NCBI RefSeq assembly: GCF_030450125.1
Contig: NZ_CP123923.1
Location: forward strand, 1,798,001-1,862,000
DNA from: Streptomyces sp. WP-1
Lineage (GTDB): Bacteria; Actinomycetota; Actinomycetes; Streptomycetales; Streptomycetaceae
DNA length: 64,000 bases
Direction: 5' to 3'
Positions 1-9,365 of this stretch are shown here, piece after piece (the stretch's first letter is position 1; each line of letters opens with the position of its first letter). The notes under the pieces are model-generated. The model did not search any database. It was not told the DNA's origin and worked only from the letters and a program-made list of their open reading frames with translations. The translations under genes and the position numbers were made by a program.

Positions 1-157
1 GGAGGAGAAGCGGCGCCTGGTCGCGAACATCGCCGGGGGTCTCGCCCAGGTCTCCCGCGACGACGTGATCGAGAAGAACCTCGCGCACTTCCAGGCGGCG
101 GACCCGGAGTACGGCAGGCGGGTGCGGGAAGCGGTCGAGGCCCTGCGCGAGGACTGA
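1..157 (+). CDS. catalase, C-terminal end (partial)
   Basis: The first 51 complete codons (from base 2) read in one frame to TGA at 155-157. The peptide (EEKRRLVANIAGGLAQVSRD, then FQAADPEYGRRVREAVEALR) matches the C-terminal tail of clade-3 haem catalases. In that family a DPEYG-type motif closes the protein, which breaks hydrogen peroxide down to water and oxygen. The haem and active-site regions lie before the window, so the assignment rests on the tail alone. Confidence 0.75.
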   Translation, partial: EEKRRLVANIAGGLAQVSRDDVIEKNLAHFQAADPEYGRRVREAVEALRED

Positions 158-391
158 GCCGGCCGATCAGCAGGCGGCGTGCGGGGACTGACGGGAGGTC
201 ATTCCCGCGCACGCGGCCCGCGCCGCACCGACGGCCCGGATTGAGGGGTGGCCGTCCGGGGCGGACGCGGGCAGGGCGAGGACCGCGGCGGCGTGCGAGC
301 CAGTGCGGTGGTCAAGGAGCCGGGTCTCTTCTCGACCAGAGTGAAGAGCCCCCGTCTCCCTCACACCCCCGCGGTCCCACCCACCCCTACC
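158..391. other. intergenic, no gene supported
   Basis: This sits between the catalase stop and the Shedu-like gene terminator. An imperfect hairpin (GCGTGCGGG pairing with CCCGCGCACGC, about 178-216) could end the catalase transcript. A 65-codon minus-strand reading frame at 167-364 has no convincing ribosome site and atypical composition, so it is not called. Confidence 0.4.
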
Positions 392-443
392 CCGTCCGGC
401 GGCGCGACCTACCTGTCGCGCCCAGCGCCGCGCCGCCGGACGG
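392..443 (-). terminator. 15-bp stem terminator after the DUF4263 gene
   Basis: CCGTCCGGCGGCGCG (392-406) is perfectly complementary to 429-443. Inside it, GGCGCGAC and GTCGCGCC can form a competing shorter stem around CTACCT. It lies 17 nt beyond the minus-strand stop at 461, as expected for a terminator. There is no T-run, which is common in Streptomyces. Confidence 0.6.
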
Positions 444-460
444 CACCAGCACGACGCTCC

Positions 461-1678
461 CTACGCCGGGTCGAAGTCCCCGGCGAGGGAGCGTTCGGCG
501 TTGTCGAGGAGTTCCTTGTAGGTGAGGACCTCCACGCGGGTGACATGCGCGTTGAAGGTCCGCAGCGTCTCCGCGACCTCCTCCTCCGGCACCTCGGCGT
601 GCAGGGCGGGGTGGCCGAGGAGCACGAGGGCGCCGGCCCGGCGGGTCTCGATGCCGAACTCCTCGCGGATCCGGGCCCGGTTCTCGTCCAGCCCGACGAG
701 GTAGTTGACGGCCTGCCCGACGGCCTCGTGCACGGCGTCGGCCGGCACCCAGGCGTTGCGGTGCCGTCTGATCAGGGGCCGCTTGAGCCCCATGGCCCGC
801 TTCAGTTCCACGATGTGCAGGGCGCCGTCCGCGCGTATCAGCGGGATGTCCACCTCGTCACCGGGCACCAGCCGGCGCCGGGCGGCCTCCCCGACGTACC
901 GCCCACCGAAGATCCAGTGGTTCCCTTGCAGGGCGCGCTGGAGGTCCGCTTCCGTGGCGGCGGCGTCGTCCACGACGGCCCGCAGGGCGCGGAGACCCGC
1001 GGTACGGCGCTGGAGTTCGGCGGCCTGAAGGATGAGCCGACCGTCGTGGTCGGCGGCGAGCAACGCGAGGGCCTCCGGCGAGGTCGCGAGGCGGCGGGCC
1101 CGCGTCGCGGGGTCCTCGATGCCGATCCGGTCGCTGCGCAGCAGGCGCTCCAGCCACAGGGAGATCTCCGACGTGCCGCGCGGGATCACATAGCGTCCCG
1201 GCCGGTCGTCCGGGGCGCGCAGGAAGCCGGTGTCGGCGCGCTGGGCCTTGAAGTGGGCGAGCACGTCCTGCGCGCTCGCGCCGGGGTGGTCCCGCAGATA
1301 CGCCTCGCTCACCGCGACCAGCCACTCGTGCATGCCACGCAGGGAGGACGCCACGAAATCGCGGTTGCGGACCTTGCGCGCCCCGTCCCGGTAGACCCGG
1401 TACAGCTCATCGAGGTCGGGCCGGAGGATCCGGCCCTCGGCGTGGTCCAGAGAGTCCTGCAGCAGCCGTACGACCCGCCACTCCCCCACCTCCGCCGCGG
1501 TGCCCCGGGCGACCTTGAGCAGGCGCACGAGTTCCTTCCCCCCTCTGCGCCTGCCGCCGGGGCCACTGTGCATGTGGGTGAGGACGGCGGTCAGCGCGAA
1601 CCGCACCGGCGGCGCGGCCGTCTCCTTCTCCACCACACGGAGCTGCGTCTCCAGGGCCTTGTCACTGCGTGTCGCCAT
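461..1678 (-). CDS. Shedu-like DUF4263 nuclease-domain protein
   Basis: A 405-residue protein. The C-terminal part (about 240-395) has the layout of DUF4263, the nuclease domain of the Shedu (SduA) anti-phage protein: LQRALQGNHWIFGGRY, then an acidic D277 in GDEVDIPL, E291-L-K293 in HIVELK, and Q322 in GQAVNYL. This is the D...ExK...Q pattern of PD-(D/E)xK nucleases, so the active site looks intact. The N-terminal 230 residues are helical and unrecognised; SduA N-termini vary and may sense phage. ATG at 1678 (MATRSDKA) is chosen because the upstream extension is low-complexity and overlaps the divergent promoter region. The gene is alone, with its own terminator. Family membership is seen in the motifs; a defence role is inferred. 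Confidence 0.75.
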   Translation of the reverse strand: MATRSDKALETQLRVVEKETAAPPVRFALTAVLTHMHSGPGGRRRGGKELVRLLKVARGTAAEVGEWRVVRLLQDSLDHAEGRILRPDLDELYRVYRDGARKVRNRDFVASSLRGMHEWLVAVSEAYLRDHPGASAQDVLAHFKAQRADTGFLRAPDDRPGRYVIPRGTSEISLWLERLLRSDRIGIEDPATRARRLATSPEALALLAADHDGRLILQAAELQRRTAGLRALRAVVDDAAATEADLQRALQGNHWIFGGRYVGEAARRRLVPGDEVDIPLIRADGALHIVELKRAMGLKRPLIRRHRNAWVPADAVHEAVGQAVNYLVGLDENRARIREEFGIETRRAGALVLLGHPALHAEVPEEEVAETLRTFNAHVTRVEVLTYKELLDNAERSLAGDFDPA

Positions 1679-1750
1679 ACGCGCAAGTCTGCCCGCCGGG
1701 TCTGACAATCCCGACGTGCGCAAACACCGGGGGCGTCGCACGCTGGCGGT

Positions 1751-1984
1751 ATGGGCAGTCCGACGCAGCACCCGCACATCGTCGTCCACGCGCCCGCCCT
1801 GGACGGCTCCCGGCGCGTCACCGAGGGGGAGGTGACGCTCGGGCTGGCCTCGCACCTGGACGATGTGGTGGAGATCCTGCGCCTCGCCGATCTGGACCGG
1901 GTCGAGGTGGAGGAGGACGACCTCATCGAGTGGCAGGGCGGCGGGCCCGAGGACTGGCCGGGGCTCTCGGAGCGCGAGGCGTAG
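1751..1984 (+). CDS. small conserved acidic protein, function unknown
   Basis: A 77-residue protein beginning MGSPTQHPHIVVHAP. It is acidic, especially at the end (VEVEEDDLIEW, then GGGPEDWPGL), with no membrane segment or signal. I recall similar short proteins of unknown function in many Streptomyces. Divergent from the DUF4263 gene, with 72 bp between the start codons; there is no obvious ribosome-binding site, so it may be translated from a very short leader. A strong terminator follows. Function unknown. Confidence 0.65.
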   Translation: MGSPTQHPHIVVHAPALDGSRRVTEGEVTLGLASHLDDVVEILRLADLDRVEVEEDDLIEWQGGGPEDWPGLSEREA

Positions 1985-2000
1985 GAACGCGTACGGAAGA

Positions 2001-2030
2001 AAGGGGCGGCCCGTGAACGGGCCGCCCCTT
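2001..2030. terminator. bidirectional terminator
   Basis: AAGGGGCGGCCC (2001-2012), a 6-nt loop GTGAAC, and GGGCCGCCCCTT (2019-2030) form a perfect 12-bp stem with A/T ends on both sides. It lies between the convergent small gene and gcl and can serve both. Confidence 0.85.
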
Positions 2031-2043
2031 CCGCAGGATCGCG

Positions 2044-3831
2044 TCAGCGCTTCAGCGCGCCGATCGCCGTCGGCGCGTGGGACGCCTCCGTGGCGAGAGG
2101 CTCGAACTCGGTGACGTCGCTGATGTCCATCGTGCGGCTCATCGAGATGTTCGTGACCCGCTCCAGGATCGCCTCGACCACGACCGGCACCCGGTACCGC
2201 GCCGCCAGCTTCTTCGCCTCCTCGAAGGCGGGGCCCAGCCGGTCCGGCTCGGTGACCCGCAGGGCCTTGCAGCCCAGGCCCTCGGCGACCTTGACGTGGT
2301 CCACGCCGTAGACACCGATCTCAGGCGTGTTGATGTTCTCGAACTCCAGATTGACCTGGAAGTCGATGTCCAGGCCGAGCTGCGCCTGGCGGATCAGGCC
2401 CAGGTAGGCGTTGTTGACCAGGACGTGCACATACGGGATCCGGTGCTGGGCGGCGACCGCCAGTTCCTCGATCAGGAACTGGAAGTCGTAGTCGCCGGAC
2501 AGCGCGACCACCGCCGCCTCCGGGTCGGCCCTGGCGACGCCGATCGCGGCCGGGATCGTCCAGCCGAGCGGGCCCGCCTGCCCGCAGTTGATCCAGTGCC
2601 GGGGCTTGTACACATGCAGCATCTGCGCGCCGGCGATCTGGGAGAGGCCGATCGTGGTGACGTACCGCGTCTCGGGGCCGAAGGCCCGGTTCATCTCCTC
2701 GTACACCCGCTGCGGCTTCATCGGCACGTCGTCGAAGTGGGTACGGCGCAGCAGCGTGGCCTTGCGCTCCTGGCACGAGGCGATCCAGTCCGCGCGGTCG
2801 GGGAGCCGGCCCGCCGCCTTCAGTTCGCGCGCCACCTCCACGAACATCTCGAGTGCCGCCCGCGCGTCGGAGACCACGCCGTAGTCGGGCGGGAAGATCC
2901 GGCCGATCTGCGTGGGCTCGATGTCCACGTGCACGAAGGTGCGGCCCTCGCGGTAGACGTCCAGCTTGTAGCCGGTGTGCCGGTTCGCCCACCGGTTGCC
3001 GACGCCGAGGACGAAGTCGGACTCCAGGAAGGTGGCGTTGCCGTAGCGGTGCGCGGTCTGCACGCCGGCCATGCCCGCGTTCAGCTCGTGGTCGTCGGGC
3101 AGCGCGCCCCAGCCCATCAGAGTCGGGATGACGGGGGTGCCGGTCAGCTCGGCGAACTCGGTGAGCAGCGCGCACGCGTCGGCGCCGATGACGCCGCCGC
3201 CCGCCACGAGGACGGGCCGCTCGGCGGCGAGCAGGTACGACATCGCCTTCTCGATCTGCGCGCGGGTCGCGGCCGGCTTGTACACCGGCAGCGGCTCGTA
3301 CGTCTCCGGGTCGAACTCGATCTCCGTGAGCTGCACATCGATCGGCAGGTCGATCAGCACCGGTCCCGGCCGGCCGGAGCGCATCAGGTGGAACGCCTGC
3401 TGGAAGACGCCGGGGACCTGGGCCGCCTCCAGCACGGTCACCGCCATCTTGGTGACCGGGCCCGCGATCGCGGCGATGTCGACGGCCTGGAAGTCCTCCT
3501 TGTGGATCACATGCGTGGGCGCCTGCCCGGTGATGCACAGGATCGGGATCGAGTCGCCGGAGGCCGAGTACAGACCGGTGATCATGTCGGTGCCGGCCGG
3601 TCCCGACGTGCCGACGCACACGCCGATGTTGCCGGGCCGCGCGCGGGTGTACCCCTCGGCCATGTGCGAGGCGCCCTCGACATGGCGGGCGAGGGTGTGC
3701 TGGATGCCGCCGCCCTCCTTGAGGGCCTTGTAGAACGGGTTGATCGCGGCGCCCGGCACACCGAAGGCGTCCCTGACGCCCTCGCGCTTGAGGATCTCAA
3801 CTGCCGCGCGGGCAGCGGTCATACGAGCCAT
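2044..3831 (-). CDS. gcl: glyoxylate carboligase (tartronate-semialdehyde synthase)
   Basis: A 595-residue ThDP enzyme that joins two glyoxylates to tartronate semialdehyde and CO2, the glyoxylate step of purine/allantoin and glycolate use. Diagnostic residues: [15 protein letters not shown] near 50-64 places Val51 where other ThDP enzymes have the catalytic Glu, as in E. coli Gcl; TSGPAGTDM follows; the ThDP/Mg site is SGDYDFQF...VNNAYLGL. Length matches E. coli Gcl (593). ATG 3831 ([10 protein letters not shown]) is preceded by AGGAG at good spacing; a longer frame to 3888 has no such site. The neighbours do not supply hydroxypyruvate isomerase or a reductase, so the pathway partners lie elsewhere. 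The promoter has an IclR-type palindrome, consistent with AllR-like control. Confidence 0.95.
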   Translation of the reverse strand: MARMTAARAAVEILKREGVRDAFGVPGAAINPFYKALKEGGGIQHTLARHVEGASHMAEGYTRARPGNIGVCVGTSGPAGTDMITGLYSASGDSIPILCITGQAPTHVIHKEDFQAVDIAAIAGPVTKMAVTVLEAAQVPGVFQQAFHLMRSGRPGPVLIDLPIDVQLTEIEFDPETYEPLPVYKPAATRAQIEKAMSYLLAAERPVLVAGGGVIGADACALLTEFAELTGTPVIPTLMGWGALPDDHELNAGMAGVQTAHRYGNATFLESDFVLGVGNRWANRHTGYKLDVYREGRTFVHVDIEPTQIGRIFPPDYGVVSDARAALEMFVEVARELKAAGRLPDRADWIASCQERKATLLRRTHFDDVPMKPQRVYEEMNRAFGPETRYVTTIGLSQIAGAQMLHVYKPRHWINCGQAGPLGWTIPAAIGVARADPEAAVVALSGDYDFQFLIEELAVAAQHRIPYVHVLVNNAYLGLIRQAQLGLDIDFQVNLEFENINTPEIGVYGVDHVKVAEGLGCKALRVTEPDRLGPAFEEAKKLAARYRVPVVVEAILERVTNISMSRTMDISDVTEFEPLATEASHAPTAIGALKR

Positions 3832-3910
3832 CGAGTACTCCTGCCTCGGTGTCGGATGCGTACTCCCGTCGCGCCCCGCGGTGAGCACTGTCTCCAGAGA
3901 GTCCCGTCAA

Positions 3911-3927
3911 ATTCCGCACTATGGAAT
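3911..3927. promoter_or_regulatory. IclR/AllR-type operator in the gcl promoter
   Basis: ATTCC-GCACTAT-GGAAT is an inverted repeat with 5-bp arms (TTCC/GGAA core) 80 bp upstream of the gcl start. The surrounding 3905-3960 is A/T-rich for this genome. IclR-family regulators, including the allantoin regulator AllR of Streptomyces, bind palindromes of this shape in glyoxylate/allantoin promoters. The link to AllR is inferred; no such regulator is in the window. Confidence 0.5.
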
Positions 3928-4085
3928 TTGCTTTCTACTATCTGGAAGTAATCTAGAGGTGGGTGTTGACCTCGTCAAGAGACACCAAGACACCGGCAAG
4001 TGGTGGGGGAATGCCGGACAAACGCCGTACGGCGGGAGCACCATGAGAGCGCTGTCCCGAGGTGTCGTGCGAGAGTGAGTGGGCC

Positions 4086-4868
4086 ATGCCCGAGAGCGTG
4101 CCGGTGCGCTGTCCGGCCTGTCGGCGCGAGCATGTCTACACCGCACCGGCGTATCCCTGCGCCTGCGGAACCCCGGCCGCCCCGCGGCTGGACCGGGTGG
4201 CGGCGCCGGTGGTCGCCGGGCACCGGACCTGGGGCGACGAGTGGATCGACGCCGTGTGCGCCGTGTGCGGGCGGCTCAACCACTGGCCCCGCCCGGAACT
4301 GGGCTGCCCCTGCGGCACGGTGCTGCGGATCCCGGTGCTGGAGACACACCCGGACCCGGCGGGGGCCCGCGCCCAGCCGTCCCCCGCCCACGCCGAGCCC
4401 GGTGCCGCCCACCCCGAGCCCCGCGCCCGGCCGGAGTCCCTCGACCCGGCCCCGTCCCGCCGCGCCTTCCAGCCGCACGCCGTGCGCACCGCCCGGGACG
4501 CCGTCACCGCGACCGCGCTGTATCTGCGCTGGCTCGGGTACGGGGACATCCGGCGCGCCGACCAGCGGCCGGTGAACGGCATCGGGCTCGCCGCCCGGGG
4601 ACTGCTCGCCCAGGTGGACCCGACGGCACGGCCCGCCGCACCCCGGGACGTGGAGTGCCTGTGGCTGACCGCGATGACGGAGTCCGCCGACTGCGTCCAC
4701 TTCTCCCTCGCCGGATACACCGACGCCGCCCGCGCCTGCGCGGACTCGCTCGGTGTACCGCTGTTCGTCCTCGACCTCGCGGGCGTCCCGCAGCCGGTGA
4801 ACGACCCCGCCGACGCCCTGAACACCGACGGCGCCCCGCAACCGGGGCGCCGCGCGCGTCGGGGCTGA
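4086..4868 (+). CDS. Cys-rich protein with degenerate Mrr-like domain
   Basis: A 260-residue protein. The N-terminus has two short Cys clusters (CPACRREHVY with CAC, and CAVC with CPC at roughly 55-80), which resemble zinc ribbons. A proline-rich linker (about 90-130) follows. The C-terminal region (ARDAVTATALYLRWLGYGD ... GLLAQVDPT ... CVHFSLAGYTDAARACADSL ... PLFVLDLAG) follows the fold order of Mrr-type restriction endonucleases. Where those have QxK, this has QVD, so catalysis is doubtful. ATG 4086 is used; a GTG at 4062 in frame is possible. It could bind nucleic acid. No function is established. Confidence 0.6.
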   Translation: MPESVPVRCPACRREHVYTAPAYPCACGTPAAPRLDRVAAPVVAGHRTWGDEWIDAVCAVCGRLNHWPRPELGCPCGTVLRIPVLETHPDPAGARAQPSPAHAEPGAAHPEPRARPESLDPAPSRRAFQPHAVRTARDAVTATALYLRWLGYGDIRRADQRPVNGIGLAARGLLAQVDPTARPAAPRDVECLWLTAMTESADCVHFSLAGYTDAARACADSLGVPLFVLDLAGVPQPVNDPADALNTDGAPQPGRRARRG

Positions 4869-4878
4869 GGGGGACGGC

Positions 4879-6510
4879 TCAGTCCCGGTACCGCTCCCGC
4901 AGTTCGATCTTCCGCACCTTCCCCGACACCGTCATCGGGAAGGCGTCGAGGATGCCGAGCCTGCTCGGCACCTTGTAGTGCGCGAGCCGCCCCCGGCAGA
5001 AGGCGCGCAGTTCCTCCAGGGTCAGCGGGTCGCCGTCGTCGCGCGGGATCACACAGGCCAGCACCTCCTCGCCGTACTTCTCGTCCGGCACCCCGACGAC
5101 CTGTACGTCCCTGATCTTCGGGTGGGCGTAGAGGAACTCCTCGATCTCGCGCGGGTAGATGTTCTCGCCGCCCCGGATGATCATGTCCTTGATGCGGCCG
5201 ACGATCTCCACGTACCCGTCCTCGCGCATCATCGCGAGGTCCCCGGTGTGCATCCAGCGGCCCGCGTCGATGACCTCGGCGCTCTTCTCTGGCTCGTCCC
5301 AGTAGCCGAGCATCACGCTGTAGCCGCGGGTGCACAACTCACCTGCCGCGCCCCGTGGTCGGGTGACCCCGGTGGCCGGGTCGACGACCTTGACCTCCAG
5401 GTGGGGCAGGACGCGGCCGACGGTTGCGGTGCGGTGCTCCAGGTCGTCGTCGGTGCGGGTCTGCAGGGACACCGGCGAGGTCTCGGTCATGCCGTAGCAG
5501 ATGGCGACCTCGGCCATGTGCATCTCGGCGACGACCCGCTTCATCACCTCCACCGGGCAGGGCGAGCCCGCCATGATGCCGGTGCGCAGGGTGGAGAGGT
5601 CGTACGACGCGAAGTCCGGGAGGTTCAGCTCCGCGATGAACATGGTCGGGACGCCGTACAGGGACGTACACCGCTCCCGCTGCACCGCCTCCAGGCTGGC
5701 CCTCGGCTCGAAGGACGGGGCCGGGATCACCATGCAGGCGCCGTGCGAGGTGGCCGCCAGGTTGGCCATCACCATGCCGAAGCAGTGGTAGAAGGGGACC
5801 GGGATACAAATGCGGTCCTGCTCCGTGTACTTGACCAACTCCCCGACGAAATAGCCATTGTTGAGGATGTTGTGGTGGGAGAGGGTGGCGCCCTTGGGGA
5901 AGCCGGTGGTGCCGGAGGTGTACTGGATGTTGATCGGGTCGTCGCAGGACAACTCCGCTTCCCGCGCGGCCAGTTCGCTCCGGTCCTCGCCCTCGCCGCG
6001 TGCGGTGAACGCCTCCCAGCCGGGGTCCCCGAGGTGGACGACCTCGCGCAGCTCGTGGCAGTCGCCGCGGACCTCCTCGACCATGGCCCGGTAGTCGCTG
6101 GTCTTGTGGCTGAGGGAGGCGAACAGCAGCCGTACGCCCGCCTGGCGCAGGACGAACCGCACCTCGTGGGTGCGGTAGGCCGGGTTGATGTTGACCATGA
6201 CGGCGCCGACACGGGCGGTGGCGTACTGCACGAGCACCCACTCGGCGCGGTTGACCGCCCAGATGCCCACCCGGTCGCCCTTGGCGATGCCGCTCGCCAG
6301 CAGGGCGCGGGCGAGCCGGTCCACGTCGGCGTCGAAGGCGGCGTACGTCCAGCGGCGCCCGGCCGCCACATCGACCAGGGCCTCGCGGTCCGGCCAGGTC
6401 GCCGCCGTACGGGCGAGGTTGGCGCCGATGGTCTCGCCGAGCAGCGCGGTGGTGCCCGTCCCGTGCGCGTACGACAGCAGCGGGGCGCTCGCCGCACGTC
6501 CCGCGCTCAC
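4879..6510 (-). CDS. acyl-CoA synthetase (AMP-forming), FadD-like
   Basis: A 543-residue adenylate-forming ligase that activates a carboxylic, probably fatty, acid to its CoA thioester via an acyl-AMP. Motifs in order: [16 protein letters not shown] (P-loop), [44 protein letters not shown], and the catalytic Lys in [12 protein letters not shown]. The start overlaps the stop of the upstream ligase gene by four bases (ATGA), so the two are translationally coupled. The pair faces a divergent GAF-LuxR regulator that is the likely controller. Chain length and physiological substrate cannot be read from sequence. Confidence 0.9.
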   Translation of the reverse strand: MSAGRAASAPLLSYAHGTGTTALLGETIGANLARTAATWPDREALVDVAAGRRWTYAAFDADVDRLARALLASGIAKGDRVGIWAVNRAEWVLVQYATARVGAVMVNINPAYRTHEVRFVLRQAGVRLLFASLSHKTSDYRAMVEEVRGDCHELREVVHLGDPGWEAFTARGEGEDRSELAAREAELSCDDPINIQYTSGTTGFPKGATLSHHNILNNGYFVGELVKYTEQDRICIPVPFYHCFGMVMANLAATSHGACMVIPAPSFEPRASLEAVQRERCTSLYGVPTMFIAELNLPDFASYDLSTLRTGIMAGSPCPVEVMKRVVAEMHMAEVAICYGMTETSPVSLQTRTDDDLEHRTATVGRVLPHLEVKVVDPATGVTRPRGAAGELCTRGYSVMLGYWDEPEKSAEVIDAGRWMHTGDLAMMREDGYVEIVGRIKDMIIRGGENIYPREIEEFLYAHPKIRDVQVVGVPDEKYGEEVLACVIPRDDGDPLTLEELRAFCRGRLAHYKVPSRLGILDAFPMTVSGKVRKIELRERYRD

Positions 6511-8180
6511 CGGAAGTCCTCCTCGCGGTACTCGTCCGCCGAGCCCTGCGCGGTGGCCTCGCGCAGCTCGATGCGGCGGATCTTGCCGGAGACGGTCTTG
6601 GGCAGCGCGCCGAACTCCAGGCGGCGCACGCGCTTGTAGGGGGCGAGCACCTGGCGGGAGTGCTCGAAAATGACCTTGGCGGTGTCGGGTCCCGGCTCGT
6701 AGCCCTCGGCGAGGACGACGTACGCCTTGGGCACCGCGAGCCGCAGGTCGTCCGGGGCGGGCACCACGGCGGCCTCGGCCACCGCCGGGTGCTCCAGCAG
6801 CGCGCTCTCCAGCTCGAAGGGGCTGATCTTGTAGTCGGACGCCTTGAAGACGTCGTCGGCGCGGCCGATGTAGGTCAGGTAGCCGTCCTCGTCACGGGCC
6901 GCGATGTCGCCGGTGCGGTAGTAGCCGCCCGCCATGGCCTCGGCGGTGCGGTCCGGGTCGCCGTGGTAGCCGGCCATCAGGCCGATGGGCGGGTCGCCGA
7001 GGTCGAGCGCGATCTCGCCCTCGGCGGCGCCGGGCGCGCCGGTGACCGGGTCGAGCAGCTCCACCTTGTAGCCGGGGCTGGGGCGGCCCATGGAGCCGGT
7101 CTTCAGGCGCTGGCCGGGTGCGTTGGAGACCTGCACGGCGGTCTCGGTCTGCCCGAAGCCGTCCCGGATGGTCAACCCCCAGGCACGGCGCACCTGTTCG
7201 ATGACCTCGGGATTGAGCGGCTCGCCCGCGGCCACCACTTCGCGTGGCGGCGTGCGCAGTTGGCCGAGGTCGGCTTGGATGAGCATGCGCCACACGGTCG
7301 GTGGGGCGCAGAAGGTGGTGACCCCGGCGCGGTCCATCTCGGCCATCAGCCGGCCCGCGTCGAACCTCGTGTAGTTGAAGATGAAGACGGTCGCCTCGGC
7401 GTTCCACGGGGCGAACAGGTTGGACCAGGCGTGCTTGGCCCAGCCGGGCGAGGAGATGTTCAGATGGACGTCACCGGGCTTCAGGCCGACCCAGTACATG
7501 GTCGCCAAGTGGCCGATGGGGTACGAGACATGGGTGTGCTCGACCAGCTTGGGGCGGGCGGTGGTGCCCGAGGTGAAGTAGAGCATCAGCGGGTCGTCGG
7601 AGAGGGTGGGCCCGTCGGCCGTGAAGCCGGTGGGGGCGTCGTACGCGTCCTCGTACGAAAGCCAGCCCTGCGCCGGTGTGCCGCCGACCGCGATCCGGGT
7701 GTAGGAGCCGGGCACCTCGGCGAACTTGGCGGTGTCCTCGGCCCGCACCAGCACATGCCGGACCCGGCCGCGCCCGACGCGGTCGCGCAGGTCGGCGGGG
7801 CCGAGCAGCGGGGTGGCCGGGATGACGACCGCGCGCAGCTTCATCGCGGCCAGCATGACCTCCCACAGCTCGGCCTGGTTGCCGAGCATGACCAGGACGC
7901 GGTGCTCGGCGGCGACGCCCCGCGCGCGCAGCCAGTTCGCGATCCGGTCGGAGCGCTCGGACAGCTCGGCGAAGGACAGCCGGACCTCGCGGCCGTCCTC
8001 CTCCACGATGTGCAGCGCGGTGCGGTCGTTGCCGGCGGCGATCACGTCGAACCAGTCCAGCGCCCAGTTGAAGTGCTCCGGCCGGGGCCACGTGAACCCG
8101 TCGTAGGCGGTGGCGTAGTCCTCGCGGTGTGCCAGCAGGAAGTCCCGTGCGTTCCTGAAGGCATCGGTCGCCGTCGTCAT
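6507..8180 (-). CDS. AMP-dependent acid:CoA ligase, acetyl/medium-chain type
   Basis: A 557-residue adenylate-forming ligase. It has the acetyl-CoA-synthetase/MACS-like layout: [65 protein letters not shown], and [14 protein letters not shown] with the C-terminal catalytic Lys. ATG 8180 follows GGAGGA at good spacing; residues encoded upstream look non-coding. First gene of a two-ligase operon, overlapping the second by 4 nt. The pair may activate two related acids or one substrate range. Not acetyl-CoA synthetase proper, which is about 650 residues. Confidence 0.88.
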   Translation of the reverse strand: MTTATDAFRNARDFLLAHREDYATAYDGFTWPRPEHFNWALDWFDVIAAGNDRTALHIVEEDGREVRLSFAELSERSDRIANWLRARGVAAEHRVLVMLGNQAELWEVMLAAMKLRAVVIPATPLLGPADLRDRVGRGRVRHVLVRAEDTAKFAEVPGSYTRIAVGGTPAQGWLSYEDAYDAPTGFTADGPTLSDDPLMLYFTSGTTARPKLVEHTHVSYPIGHLATMYWVGLKPGDVHLNISSPGWAKHAWSNLFAPWNAEATVFIFNYTRFDAGRLMAEMDRAGVTTFCAPPTVWRMLIQADLGQLRTPPREVVAAGEPLNPEVIEQVRRAWGLTIRDGFGQTETAVQVSNAPGQRLKTGSMGRPSPGYKVELLDPVTGAPGAAEGEIALDLGDPPIGLMAGYHGDPDRTAEAMAGGYYRTGDIAARDEDGYLTYIGRADDVFKASDYKISPFELESALLEHPAVAEAAVVPAPDDLRLAVPKAYVVLAEGYEPGPDTAKVIFEHSRQVLAPYKRVRRLEFGALPKTVSGKIRRIELREATAQGSADEYREEDFR

Positions 8181-8263
8181 CCGTCGTCCTCCTCTGCTCC
8201 CGACCATTGCCGGGCGGCTCCCTGGCATCGTCTAATCCGTGATGCAGGTCTCACTACCCCCGA

Positions 8264-8301
8264 ACGGGGGTGTGGTCCCTGTGCGCACGGGGGTGTGGTC
8301 C
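8264..8301. promoter_or_regulatory. 15-bp direct repeats in the ligase/regulator intergenic region
   Basis: ACGGGGGTGTGGTCC occurs at 8264-8278 and exactly again at 8287-8301, 23 bp apart (about two helical turns). The first copy overlaps an inverted repeat (ACCCCCGAACGGGGGT, 8256-8271). It lies 31-68 bp upstream of the regulator GTG. The probable ligand is the adjacent LuxR-type protein (inference). Confidence 0.5.
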
Positions 8302-8331
8302 GCACATCAGCCGCACCGAAGGAGCGATGAG

Positions 8332-9204
8332 GTGACAGCAGAGGCCGTGACGGTGGTGGAGATCCGCGGTGCGCTGCTCAGGCTGCGGCGCGCGACGGGG
8401 CTGCCGGTCGCCTTCGGCGGGCTGGTGGAGTCCGGCCGGCCCCAGGTGCGCATCAGCGAGCTGAGCGGCACGGCGACGGCCGCGCTGCGCTCGCTCGCGG
8501 TGAGTTCGGGCAGCGGACTCGGCGGCAAGGCGGTGGCACTGGCCCGGCCGTGCGCGGTGACGGACTACTCCAACTCCCGGCACATCAGCCACGAGTACGA
8601 CATCCCGGTGGCCGCCGAGGGCATCCGCTCGGTGCTCGCGGTGCCGGTGGTGGTACGGCGCCGGGTGCGCGGGGTGCTGTACGGCGCGCTGCGTTCGGCC
8701 CAGCCGCTCGGCGACCGGGCGCTCGGCGCGGCGGTGGCGGTGGCGCGGGACGTGGAGCAGACACTGATACTGCGGGACGAGGCGTGGGAGCTGCTGACGG
8801 CGGCCGGGCGGGGCGCTCCCGGGGACGCGGGGGCAGGGCCGTGCGGCGGCCCGGAGACCGGCGCGGGGCCCGGTACGGGCGCCTGGGAGCAGGTGCGGGA
8901 GGCGCACGCGGCGCTGCGGGCGCTGGCGCCCCGGATCACCGATGCGGCCCTGCGCGCCGATCTGCTGGCCGCCTGCGGGCTGCTGACGGCGCCGCGGCCG
9001 TCCGGCGGACCGGCTCTGGCGCCGCGCGAACTGGACGTGCTGTCCTGGGTCGCGGCGGGTGCGACCAACGCCGCGGTGGCCGAGCGGCTGGGGCTGCGCC
9101 CGGAGACGGTCAAGGGCTATCTGCGTTCGGCCATGCGGAAGTTGGGCGCACATACGCGGGGGGAGGCGGTGACCGCGGCACGCAGGGCGGGGCTGCTTCC
9201 GTAG
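8332..9204 (+). CDS. GAF-LuxR transcriptional regulator
   Basis: A 290-residue regulator. Residues about 15-150 are a GAF-like sensor (LGGKAVALARPCAVTDYSNS, GIRSVLAVPVVVRRRVRGVL). An Ala/Gly-rich linker follows. A LuxR/NarL helix-turn-helix closes the protein (PRELDVLSWVAAGATNAAVA, then LRPETVKGYLRSAMRKLGAH). There is no receiver Asp, so it is not a response regulator. GTG 8332 follows AAGGAG with 7-nt spacing; the frame is open to 8239 but those codons overlap the repeats. Divergent from the acid:CoA ligase pair, which suggests it senses a related small molecule and controls that operon. Confidence 0.85.
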   Translation: MTAEAVTVVEIRGALLRLRRATGLPVAFGGLVESGRPQVRISELSGTATAALRSLAVSSGSGLGGKAVALARPCAVTDYSNSRHISHEYDIPVAAEGIRSVLAVPVVVRRRVRGVLYGALRSAQPLGDRALGAAVAVARDVEQTLILRDEAWELLTAAGRGAPGDAGAGPCGGPETGAGPGTGAWEQVREAHAALRALAPRITDAALRADLLAACGLLTAPRPSGGPALAPRELDVLSWVAAGATNAAVAERLGLRPETVKGYLRSAMRKLGAHTRGEAVTAARRAGLLP

Positions 9205-9211
9205 CCCCCCG

Positions 9212-9240
9212 AGACATGAAGGAAACCTTCCCATTCATGC
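9212..9240 (+). terminator. possible terminator after the GAF-LuxR gene
   Basis: GAAGG-AAA-CCTTC (about 9219-9231) sits within a longer dyad ATGAAGG...CCTTCCCATTCAT. It is only 5-6 bp in its core and no T-run follows, so the call is tentative. Confidence 0.35.
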
Positions 9241-9279
9241 GCGGATGCTTTGAATTTCCTCATGCTTGACCGTTTGTTA

Positions 9280-9290
9280 TTTCCCTCACC
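9280..9290 (+). promoter_or_regulatory. TTTCCCTCACC element upstream of the LAL regulator
   Basis: The 11-mer TTTCCCTCACC lies 75 bp before the LAL regulator start. The identical 11-mer is at 12223-12233 upstream of the trypsin gene that follows. Two exact copies in front of adjacent genes suggests a shared regulator, possibly the LAL protein itself. Confidence 0.4.
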
Positions 9291-9365
9291 ACGGCTTCCG
9301 TCCGAATTTCAAGGATCGTTGCCTAGAATTTGGTCCGGACACGACACACGAGGGGAGCGGTGACC

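Noticed and set aside
167..364. 65-codon minus-strand ORF after the catalase
   Set aside because: No ribosome site, no similarity recalled, atypical low-complexity translation; the region looks like spacer with a hairpin.
2077..3951. Long open frame opposite gcl
   Set aside because: It is antisense to a clear Gcl protein. The His/Arg/Gly/Val-rich translation is the usual GC-rich shadow, with no motif and no ribosome site.
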